Below, one piece after another: positions 1 to 5,364 of a stretch of 9,050 nucleotides of DNA. Within the stretch, counting starts at the first letter, position 1, and each line of letters starts with the position of its first letter. The notes below the pieces were generated by a model. It saw only the letters and a program-made list of their open reading frames with translations. It was not told the DNA's origin and did no database searches. Position numbers and translations under genes: made by a program. Source of the DNA: an uncultured Synergistales bacterium (GTDB taxonomy: Bacteria; Synergistota; Synergistia; Synergistales; Aminobacteriaceae); the NCBI GenBank assembly GCA_937957815.1, contig CALFXN010000053.1, positions 1 through 9,050 on the forward strand. Reading direction: 5' to 3'.

Positions 1-550
1 CGGTCCGAACGGCCACCGTCTCCGGAAGCGACGCGACCGCTACCTCGAGATCATTCGCGGGGAGGATCGCACAGGGGAGTCCGAGAAGCTCTCCCCCCGC
101 GCGGTCCTCCGGAACGAGAAGCGTGACCGCATACCCCTTCCGCCCGAGTTCCTTCGCGGCCGTCAGCCCCGCGAGCCCTCCACCGGCGACGAGAATCCGC
201 TGCTTCTTCCGCACCATCGGACGCCTCGACGGAGCCTCGCGTCCGAACTCGACGGCGGCCCTTTCGAGCATCCGTATCCTCACCTGATCGCCTCTCTCGC
301 CCCGAAGGCATGTCGGGCGGCAAGGCTCGTCGCAGATCCGGCAGAGGATTTCGGGAAACGGGACGCTCTTTCGCAGGATCCTGAGCGCTTCGTCCGGGTT
401 TCCACCCGCGAGCGCCGCGCAGAGCCCTCGGACATCCACGCGCGCCGGGCAGGCGGCCTGACATCTGGGCGCTTCCTCCTGGATGCAGCGGGCCTCGAGC
501 TCCTCATGCGCCGTCGAAAGCGGCGGCTGTCGTTCGCCATTCAGTCCCAT
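1..550 (-). CDS. Fe-S/FAD pyridine nucleotide-disulfide oxidoreductase, GltD/DPD-like (N-terminal part, cut by window edge)
   Basis: The first 183 codons of a gene running off the left edge. The start is ATG at 550, with AGGAGG at 558-563 and a 7-nt spacer. Residues about 15-105 form the alpha-helical Fe-S domain found in front of glutamate synthase small subunit (GltD) and dihydropyrimidine dehydrogenase. Cysteines are C22, C30, C34 (followed by Pro), C44, then C70-x2-C73-x3-C77-x3-C81 and the helix LERAAVEFG. A dinucleotide-binding fold begins at about 117, with GGGLAG at 123-128 (GxGxxG) for FAD. Members of this family move electrons between NAD(P)H and a partner through FAD and [4Fe-4S] clusters. 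Its place 166 nt behind mop suggests it re-oxidises or reduces the aldehyde oxidoreductase; that is inference. The second cysteine of the usual CxxC-x4-C-x3-CP ligand set is Glu (E25). The C-terminal NAD(P) domain and any extra ferredoxin domain are not visible. Confidence 0.85.
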   Translation of the reverse strand, partial: MGLNGERQPPLSTAHEELEARCIQEEAPRCQAACPARVDVRGLCAALAGGNPDEALRILRKSVPFPEILCRICDEPCRPTCLRGERGDQVRIRMLERAAVEFGREAPSRRPMVRKKQRILVAGGGLAGLTAAKELGRKGYAVTLLVPEDRAGGELLGLPCAILPANDLEVAVASLPETVAVRT

Positions 551-577
551 GCGGGTTCCTCCTGTCGTCATGAACGA

Positions 578-627
578 GGGGGCCCGTCGCGCCGGCGCGA
601 AAGTCCGCCCCGGCGGAGAGAGCCCCC
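578..627 (-). other. Predicted three-way-junction RNA structure between mop and the oxidoreductase gene
   Basis: Within the 166-nt gap between the two genes, an outer stem (GGGGGC at 578-583 pairing with GCCCCC at 622-627) encloses two perfect inner inverted repeats. These are a 14-bp palindrome TCGCGCCGGCGCGA at 587-600, and TCCGCC/GGCGGA at 604-609 and 612-617. All arms are complementary by direct reading. The structure ends about 15 nt before the ribosome-binding site of the downstream gene and has no U-tract, so it is not an ordinary intrinsic terminator. It may be a processing or stability element that sets relative expression of the two genes, or a chance product of very high GC content. 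Confidence 0.4.
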
Positions 628-686
628 CGCCTTGTTACGCTATTCGATGTTTCCGTCCTCCCGCTTCATTAGAAGGACGTTTTCAG

Positions 687-701
687 GGAGCCGCCGGCTC
701 C
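687..701 (-). other. Short GC hairpin just after mop stop codon
   Basis: GGAGCC at 687-692 pairs perfectly with GGCTCC at 696-701 across a 3-nt loop, 15 nt beyond the mop stop codon. No run of T follows on the minus strand, so as an intrinsic terminator it would be weak. It could partly attenuate read-through into the oxidoreductase gene or protect the mop mRNA 3' end. Confidence 0.35.
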
Positions 702-716
702 GACGGGTTACACGCC

Positions 717-3461
717 TCAGCAGCAGCCGCCCTCTTTCGCCTTCAGGGCCTCGAGAACCTTCTCCGGGTACGCCGGGAGCTTCGTCACCCGAGCGCCGCA
801 GGCGTTGTAGATCGCGTTGATGATGGCGGGGTGCGGCGCCGTGAGCGGCAGTTCTCCGCAGCCGGCAGCGCCGAACGGTCCGTCCTCGCGGTCGCTCTCG
901 ATATAGTGGAGCTCCATGTTGTCCGGCGCGTCCTTGATGTACGGGATACCGCACGAGGCGAGGGAGGTCTGCTTCCGGATGTCCTCGAAGTCCTCCGAAA
1001 GGGCGAGCCCGAGCCCCTGAATGAGTCCTCCGTAGAGCTGTCCGTCGACGACGTCGCGGTTGACGACCCTGCCGACGTCGGCGATGAGCGTGAGCTTCTC
1101 GACGGTCGTCTTTCCGGTGACAAGTTCGACGGCGACCTCCGCCATGAACAGTCCGTACATGTAGACCGGGAACGGGGCGCCCTGCCCCTTGTCGTCGCAG
1201 GCCTTGCACATCGTCGCGCCCCAGGTTCCCTCGTACTTCAGCGGGAGCTTTTCCGCAACCATCTCGTCGTAGGTCCGGTAGGTTCCGTCGGGCTTCTTCA
1301 TGGCCGCGACCAGCATGCCGCACGCGACGCGGACCGCGTTGCCCGTCATGACCTGCGAACGGCTTCCGCCAGCGGGGCCGCTGTTCGGCGTCAGCGCGGT
1401 GTCGTTCATCACGGTGTGGATCTGGCAGGGCTTGAGGTTCAGCGGCGCGAGCGCCTTCGACGCCGTGCCGACCGTCCCTGCGTCGGCGCCCTGTCCGTGG
1501 TCTTCCCACGCGTTGTAGATCGTCACTCCGTCGCGCGTCAGCTCGGCGCACGCAGCGGACGAGTCGGGACCGTCGAGGCCGCATCCGTAGACGCCGAGCG
1601 CAAGGCCGACGCCCCGCTTCACGGTCTCCGTCGAAGTGTTCTTCGCACGCTGGACGGCTTCCGCGTACTTCGGCCGGATCATGTCGACCATCTTCGGGAA
1701 GGGGTAGACTTCGGGCGCCTGCCCGGTCGGGAAGGTATCGCCGGGGCGCAGGACGTTCACTTCGCGGACATCGAGCGGATCCATGCCGAGCTTCTCGGCG
1801 AGTTCGTCGACGAGGACTTCCGTCGCGATGAAGGACTGCGGCGAGCCGTAGGCGCGGAAGGCCGAGCCCCACGCGTGGTTCGTGCAGACGGTGTACCCCG
1901 CGCCCCGGACGTTTGCGATGCCGTAGGGCGAGCCCATGAACTGGGTTCCGCGGAGCGTGAGCAGGTCGCCGAACTCGGAATACGGACCGTGGTCCACGTA
2001 GAAGGTCTGCTCCATCGCGTTGATCTTTCCGGTCTTGTCGGCGCCGTACTTCATCTTGACGAAGAACGGGGAGCGTTTTCCCGTGTAGGTGATGTGCTGC
2101 TTCATGTCGTAGCGCAGGAAGACGGGGCGTTCCGTGGCCATCGCCGCGACGCCGACGAGCGCCTCCATCGTCGGGCTGAACTTGTAGCCGAACGTTCCGC
2201 CCGCGTTGTTCTGGACGAGGCGCAGCTTCTCCGGCGCGATTCCGAGGCCGGGGGCGATCATCGCGTGGTGCAGGTGGATGCCGATGCTCTTGGAGTGAAT
2301 CGTGAGGCGCTCCTCGTCATCGAAGAACGCGAATCCCACGTCGGTCTCGATCGTGAGGTGCGGCTGGCGCTGGAGGTAGAAGTCGTCCTCGACCGTCACG
2401 TCGGCCGACTGCATGATCGGCTTCGTATCGGCGCCCTTGACGACCTTCTGCTCGAAATAGACGTTCGGCGTGCCGGGATGGATCTCGATCGCGTCGTCGG
2501 CCATCGCGTCCATCGCGTTCAGGTAGGCCGGAAGCACTTCGAGGTCGACCTTGACCTTCGCGGCGGCGGCCTTCGCGTGTTCGTAGGTGTCGGCGCAGAC
2601 GATGGCGATCGCGTCTCCGTACTGGAAGACCTTCGTGTCGCAGAGGATCGGCCGGTCCCAGCCGTCGCCCTTGTTCGTCGGGAAGGTGATCAGTCCGGTG
2701 ATCCGGTTCTTTCCCTTGACGTCCTTCGCCGTGACGATCTTCGCCACGCCGGGCATGGCCTCGGCTTCGGACGCGTCGACGCCCTTTATGTTCGCGTGCG
2801 AGACCTCCGCCTGGACGAGCGCGCAGAAGAGCGTCTCTTCCGGAAGCTTGAGCCCGAGGTCGTCGCCGAAGTCCCACGTTCCGGTGACCTTGTAGACCGC
2901 GCTCGGCCGCGGATAGCGGGAGCCGAAGAGCGATCCGTCCGGATTGAGCTTCCCGGAGAAATCCGTCATCTTCTTCTCGCCGCGGAGCACCGCGGCGGCG
3001 TCCATGACCGCGTCCGTGATCTGCTTGTAGCCCGTGCAGCGGCAGAGGTTCTTTGTTTTCATGAACCAGTCGCGGATATCCTCGCGGGTCGGATTTTTGT
3101 TCACGTCGAGGAGCGCCTTCGCGGCGACGATGAATCCGGGGGTGCAGAAGCCGCATTGGACCGCGCCGTTCTCGATGAACGCCCACTGGATCGCGTGAAG
3201 CGTGTCGGGCGTTCCGATGCCTTCGATCGTGAGGATATGGGCGTGGTCGGGGACGAGCTTCATCCTAGTCACGCAGGACCGGACGACCTTGCCGTTGACG
3301 ATGACGTTGCAGGCGCCGCACTGGCCCTGGCCGCAGCCGATCTTCGTCCCGGTGAGGCCGAGCTGTTTCCGGATCACGTCGGCCAGCAGGGCGTCGGGAT
3401 TGGAGATCACCGTTCGGGGAACACCGTTGATTACAAGGGTCTTCTTCGAATAGAGCTGCAT
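717..3461 (-). CDS. mop: Molybdenum-dependent aldehyde oxidoreductase (xanthine oxidase family, Mop type)
   Basis: Oxidises aldehydes to carboxylic acids with water at a molybdopterin-cytosine-dinucleotide Mo centre. It is 914 residues, against 907 for Desulfovibrio gigas Mop, which it follows closely from end to end. The N-terminal [2Fe-2S] domain has C43, C48, C51 and C63. The second has C103, C106, C140 and C142 (CRCTGY). Mo-domain signatures follow: GGTFGYKFSP, GSAFRAYGSPQ, DHGQGAD, GGSRSQVMTGNA, and GCGELP with E870 equivalent to catalytic Glu869. There is no FAD domain, so electrons must go to an external carrier (flavodoxin in D. gigas, or the adjacent Fe-S/FAD protein here). ATG at 3461 is chosen because it aligns with the D. 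gigas start and has AAGGAGGA at 3471-3478, 9 nt away. The frame is open upstream, and an in-frame GTG with its own AAGGAGG lies 40 codons earlier. A KEGGCC tail extends past the family's usual end. No signal peptide is seen, so it should be cytoplasmic. Confidence 0.96.
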   Translation of the reverse strand: MQLYSKKTLVINGVPRTVISNPDALLADVIRKQLGLTGTKIGCGQGQCGACNVIVNGKVVRSCVTRMKLVPDHAHILTIEGIGTPDTLHAIQWAFIENGAVQCGFCTPGFIVAAKALLDVNKNPTREDIRDWFMKTKNLCRCTGYKQITDAVMDAAAVLRGEKKMTDFSGKLNPDGSLFGSRYPRPSAVYKVTGTWDFGDDLGLKLPEETLFCALVQAEVSHANIKGVDASEAEAMPGVAKIVTAKDVKGKNRITGLITFPTNKGDGWDRPILCDTKVFQYGDAIAIVCADTYEHAKAAAAKVKVDLEVLPAYLNAMDAMADDAIEIHPGTPNVYFEQKVVKGADTKPIMQSADVTVEDDFYLQRQPHLTIETDVGFAFFDDEERLTIHSKSIGIHLHHAMIAPGLGIAPEKLRLVQNNAGGTFGYKFSPTMEALVGVAAMATERPVFLRYDMKQHITYTGKRSPFFVKMKYGADKTGKINAMEQTFYVDHGPYSEFGDLLTLRGTQFMGSPYGIANVRGAGYTVCTNHAWGSAFRAYGSPQSFIATEVLVDELAEKLGMDPLDVREVNVLRPGDTFPTGQAPEVYPFPKMVDMIRPKYAEAVQRAKNTSTETVKRGVGLALGVYGCGLDGPDSSAACAELTRDGVTIYNAWEDHGQGADAGTVGTASKALAPLNLKPCQIHTVMNDTALTPNSGPAGGSRSQVMTGNAVRVACGMLVAAMKKPDGTYRTYDEMVAEKLPLKYEGTWGATMCKACDDKGQGAPFPVYMYGLFMAEVAVELVTGKTTVEKLTLIADVGRVVNRDVVDGQLYGGLIQGLGLALSEDFEDIRKQTSLASCGIPYIKDAPDNMELHYIESDREDGPFGAAGCGELPLTAPHPAIINAIYNACGARVTKLPAYPEKVLEALKAKEGGCC

Positions 3462-3669
3462 CCCGTAATTTCCTCCTTTTCCTGTTCCTCGCTGTTCCGA
3501 GGGGATACCACGTCCATACCGCCCGGTCGCGTCGGGAGATACGGGCCGTCGAAAGCGGTCCGGACTTTCCGTCGCCTGCACGCGCCCTCCTTTCCGCGAT
3601 TCGGAACGAACCGGACGACATTCATCCGACTGATGCGCGGGACGCAAACGTCCGCGCATGGACAATTTC
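3462..3669 (-). promoter_or_regulatory. Long structured 5' leader of mop
   Basis: If transcription starts about 7 nt after the predicted -10 element, the mop mRNA has a leader near 208 nt. Visible inverted repeats are a strong stem at 3633-3659, TTCCG-5-CGGAA at 3592-3606, and a small ACCG/CGGT hairpin near 3520-3530. The TTCCG hairpin abuts an internal AAGGAGG (3586-3592) that precedes an in-frame GTG (3579-3581). The real mop ribosome-binding site is at 3471-3478. A leader this long before a molybdenum-cofactor enzyme could hold a regulatory RNA such as a Moco-type riboswitch, but I do not recognise the conserved Moco RNA core here. Part of it is GC-rich and coding-like only by chance. Confidence 0.4.
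3633..3659 (-). repeat. Inverted repeat / stable hairpin near the 5' end of the mop transcript
   Basis: A 12-nt arm (3633-3644) pairs with an 11-nt arm (3649-3659) across a 4-nt loop, with a single bulged base. The arms read ATGCGCGGACG and its complement. On the minus strand the hairpin would begin about 10 nt after the predicted transcription start. That position fits a 5' mRNA stabiliser or the first stem of a regulatory leader. It is not followed by a T-run, so it is not an intrinsic terminator. Confidence 0.5.
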
Positions 3670-3675
3670 CTCTGT

Positions 3676-3705
3676 AATGTACTGAATGGTCAGTGAATTT
3701 GTCAA
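3676..3705 (-). promoter_or_regulatory. Predicted sigma70-type promoter for mop
   Basis: On the minus strand, a perfect -35 hexamer TTGACA (3700-3705) and a -10-like TACATT (3676-3681, four of six matches) are separated by 18 bp. This is the AT-richest part of the left half, directly upstream of mop, and no other convincing promoter lies between fur and mop. The non-ideal -10 and 18-bp spacer fit a regulated or moderately weak promoter. Confidence 0.6.
3681..3694. promoter_or_regulatory. Palindrome between -35 and -10 of the mop promoter (candidate operator)
   Basis: ACTGA (3681-3685) and TCAGT (3690-3694) form a perfect 5-4-5 inverted repeat lying almost wholly in the promoter spacer. A repressor bound here would block RNA polymerase. 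The sequence differs from the GCAA-N5-TTGC dyads nearby, so a second regulator would be implied. Short palindromes of this size can occur by chance. Confidence 0.4.
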
Positions 3706-3746
3706 TGGGGGGAGTGATGAAAAAACACAACAAACACAGTACGGGG

Positions 3747-3767
3747 AAATGCAACCCGATTGCATTT
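3747..3767. promoter_or_regulatory. Perfect 8-5-8 dyad, candidate Fur-family operator upstream of mop
   Basis: AAATGCAA (3747-3754) and TTGCATTT (3760-3767) are exact inverted repeats around a 5-bp centre. A related dyad sits at the promoter of the operon that encodes the neighbouring Fur-family protein (5302-5322; 17 of 21 positions agree when one is reversed). The GCAA-N5-TTGC layout resembles the described nickel-responsive Nur box of actinobacteria, also a Fur-family site. The centre lies about 42-62 bp upstream of the predicted mop -35. It could therefore act as an upstream control site, or it may serve a promoter I have not identified in the adjoining AT-rich tract. On the plus strand it is followed by T-rich DNA, so a weak plus-strand terminator is an alternative, but no plus-strand gene needs one. 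Confidence 0.5.
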
Positions 3768-3807
3768 TAAACTTAAATAATTTTTTTCTTTTATTTCCTT
3801 CGAGTCA
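3768..3807. other. AT-rich tract between fur stop and the dyad
   Basis: Forty bases made almost only of A and T, including a run of seven T at 3781-3787, in an otherwise very GC-rich window. It follows the fur stop codon on the minus strand. It may be an UP-like or curved promoter element for mop or a loose transcript-end region. No GC stem followed by a T-run marks the end of the fur transcript on the minus strand. Confidence 0.4.
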
Positions 3808-4254
3808 TTACTCTTCCGTTGCGTTCCGCCCTTTCCCGCCGCATTCGGGGCACGTTCCGTACACGATGAGCTGCTTCCCTTCCACGACAGAGCCATCCCT
3901 GACATCGACGCGCGGCATTCGCTGTTCCCGGAGGCATTCCATTCTGCCGCACTTCAGGCACAGGAAGTGCGGATGGTTCCCGGCACAGCGCCCCTTCTCC
4001 CCCGCGCGGGCGCAAAAGCGCCATTCCCCGTCGGCGCCGATGACCCTGTGCGCGACTCCGGCCCGAACGAGCGTCTCGAGCGTACGGTAGAGCGTCACCT
4101 TGTTGACCCGCCCGAGTTCCGGACTTTTCGCGAGGTCCCGCTGCGAGAGGGGACTTTCCGCGTCGAGAAGCGCCCTCAGCGTCGCCTCCCTCACGGGAGT
4201 CGTCCTGACGTCCGCCGCCTTCAGAAGATCCGAAGCGTCCTTTCCGGCGCTCAC
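3808..4254 (-). CDS. Fur-family metal-responsive transcriptional regulator
   Basis: A 148-residue winged-helix regulator of typical Fur-family length. The DNA-binding part spans about residues 15-80, with the helix-turn-helix region LSQRDLAKSP...VNKVTLYRTLETLVRAG and the wing ending GEWRF. The dimerisation/metal part follows, with HPHF (H94, H96), C99-x2-C102 (CLKC) and C135-x2-C138 (CPEC), the two CxxC pairs that form the structural zinc site. The class (Fur, Zur, Nur, PerR) cannot be fixed; the short chain and two CxxC pairs lean towards Zur-like proteins. The start is GTG at 4254, whose GTGA overlaps the stop of the molybdopterin-protein gene, with GGGGAG at 4262-4267 and a 7-nt spacer. 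This implies translational coupling. No ATG exists in frame near the domain start. The gene probably autoregulates through the dyad at 5302-5322. Confidence 0.92.
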   Translation of the reverse strand: MSAGKDASDLLKAADVRTTPVREATLRALLDAESPLSQRDLAKSPELGRVNKVTLYRTLETLVRAGVAHRVIGADGEWRFCARAGEKGRCAGNHPHFLCLKCGRMECLREQRMPRVDVRDGSVVEGKQLIVYGTCPECGGKGRNATEE

Positions 4255-5273
4255 GGACGAGCTCCCCACGCGCACGAGGGGTACCCGCAGACGGAACAGC
4301 GGCGGCAGAGTCCGCCGACGCCCCACTTGCGCACCTCGGCAAGCGTCGGTTCGCGTCTCGCGAAGAGACGCGTGAGCAGCGGGTCGAACGACGTCCATGC
4401 GTCGTGGACGACGCATGCGGGAGCTCCGATGATCGGGACGATCCCCGCATAGGCGAGCATCAGGTTCGACCCCGGGAGCGACGGAACGCCCCGGAAAATG
4501 ATTCGGTCGGCCACTCGTCGGATCGCTTCGGGAGTGAGGTCGTCGGCGTCGACGCTCATGCCGCCCGTGCAGACCACCATCCCGGCGCCCAAGTCGAGAA
4601 GCTGCCGGATGCGGTCCTCGATTTCGGCCGGATCGTCTCCCGCAGTGAGGTGACCGAGCAGCGTTCCGCCGAAAGTCGAGAGTTTCTCCGCCAGTTTCGG
4701 CGCAAAGGCATCCCGGACGCGGCCTTCGGCGATTTCGCGCCCTGTCGTCACGAGGCCGACGCGCAAGGGCGCAAAGGGAAGCACGGAGACGGGGCGTGCG
4801 ATCGCGATCGCACGGTCGACATCCGTCTTTCCGACCGTGAGCGGAAGGATCCTGAACGCGGCGACATTCTCGCCCTTCTTCACCGGAACGAACGGCGGAA
4901 GCGTCGCGAGGATCCACATGACGTCCTCGTTGATCGCATCGACCATCGCCGGATTGAAGAAGAGCATTCCGTCCCGCGTCGCGTTCAGCCGGCACTTTCC
5001 CTCTTCCGGGCCATCCATCGAGAGACCGTCGCCCGAGAGCACGCGCCCGAGAGCACGCGCCGCGTCGTCCTCGTGAACGTCGTCGTCGTCGAGCTCCATG
5101 ATCGAGAGATGCTCCCTCCCCATCGAGAGAAGCGCGGGAATATCATCGTCGGAAACGACATGGCCGCGCCTGAATCGCGCCCCCTTATATCCTGACGCGA
5201 CATCGATCTGTGTGAGGTCATGGGACAGCGACAGGCCGATCGCCTCCCGTACGGGAATGTTTCTGACACGCAT
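4251..5273 (-). CDS. Molybdopterin-binding protein (MoaB/MoeA-like MoCF domain) with C-terminal Cys cluster
   Basis: A 340-residue protein likely to act in molybdenum-cofactor handling for the nearby Mop enzyme. Residues about 7-70 resemble the N-terminal part of MoeA-like proteins (VREAIGLSLSHDLTQI; ARFRRGHVV). An acidic stretch lies at 60-70. The MoCF domain runs from about 170 to 290: LRVGLVTTGRE, then VCTGGMSVDADDLTPEAI (234-251), then GVPSLPGSN (262-270). The tail carries C323-x2-C326-x2-C329-x4-C334, a likely metal or Fe-S site. As I recall the family, similar tails occur in clostridial and deltaproteobacterial relatives. It lacks the rest of a full MoeA, so it is better called a molybdopterin-binding protein than moeA. 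ATG at 5273 has AGGAGG at 5281-5286, 7 nt away. Two in-frame ATGs further upstream have poorer context and would overlap the operator. It is first in an operon with the Fur-family gene. Confidence 0.9.
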   Translation of the reverse strand: MRVRNIPVREAIGLSLSHDLTQIDVASGYKGARFRRGHVVSDDDIPALLSMGREHLSIMELDDDDVHEDDAARALGRVLSGDGLSMDGPEEGKCRLNATRDGMLFFNPAMVDAINEDVMWILATLPPFVPVKKGENVAAFRILPLTVGKTDVDRAIAIARPVSVLPFAPLRVGLVTTGREIAEGRVRDAFAPKLAEKLSTFGGTLLGHLTAGDDPAEIEDRIRQLLDLGAGMVVCTGGMSVDADDLTPEAIRRVADRIIFRGVPSLPGSNLMLAYAGIVPIIGAPACVVHDAWTSFDPLLTRLFARREPTLAEVRKWGVGGLCRRCSVCGYPSCAWGARP

Positions 5274-5301
5274 TCGCACCCCTCCTCGCATGGGATGGAA
5301 T

Positions 5302-5322
5302 AATCGCAACCGGGTTACATTT
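5302..5322. promoter_or_regulatory. Imperfect dyad overlapping transcription start, candidate Fur-family autoregulatory operator
   Basis: AATCGCAA (5302-5309), a 5-bp centre CCGGG, and TTACATTT (5315-5322) match the perfect dyad at 3747-3767 at 17 of 21 positions when that site is read on the opposite strand, including four of the five central bases. It begins 4 bp downstream of the TATAAT element and covers the expected transcription start, so a bound protein would block initiation. Since the operon's second gene encodes a Fur-family regulator, autorepression is the simplest reading; this is inference from position and similarity. Confidence 0.5.
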
Positions 5323-5326
5323 TTGA

Positions 5327-5355
5327 ATTATAACAGATCGTCGGAGGTATGGAAA
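5327..5355 (-). promoter_or_regulatory. Predicted sigma70-type promoter of the molybdopterin-protein/fur operon
   Basis: A consensus -10 TATAAT (5327-5332) is preceded by TTTCCA (5350-5355; four of six matches to TTGACA) with an ideal 17-bp spacer. It lies in the 91-bp gap between the HD-GYP gene and the molybdopterin-protein gene, giving a leader of about 45 nt. It shows the operon is transcribed separately from the signalling pair upstream, although read-through is possible because no clear terminator is seen in the gap. Confidence 0.75.
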
Positions 5356-5364
5356 TATCGGGAA

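Noticed and set aside
640..690. Tiny minus-strand ORF of nine codons (MKREDGNIE) after mop
   Set aside because: It has no ribosome-binding site and no recognisable sequence; such short frames arise by chance.
3462..3665. Upstream extension of the mop frame to an ATG at 3665
   Set aside because: The added 68 residues have no homology to the family N-terminus and no signal peptide, and that ATG sits almost at the predicted transcription start and inside the 5' hairpin. ATG 3461 has a strong ribosome-binding site and matches the known family start.
483..3677. Plus-strand open frame of 1064 codons across the mop region
   Set aside because: It is the antisense of mop. Its translation is Arg/Asp/Val-rich low-complexity sequence with no family motif, as expected from a complementary frame of a GC-rich gene, while the minus strand encodes a complete Mop.
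3747..3800. Intrinsic terminator made of the perfect dyad plus the following T-rich stretch on the plus strand
   Set aside because: The stem is AT-rich with only two G/C pairs per arm, there is no plus-strand gene to terminate, and on the minus strand the dyad is followed by C-rich DNA. The similarity to the second dyad at 5302-5322 makes an operator more likely.
4404..5195. Plus-strand open frames opposite the molybdopterin-protein gene
   Set aside because: They are complementary shadows of a well-supported minus-strand gene, with skewed Arg-rich composition and no recognisable domain.
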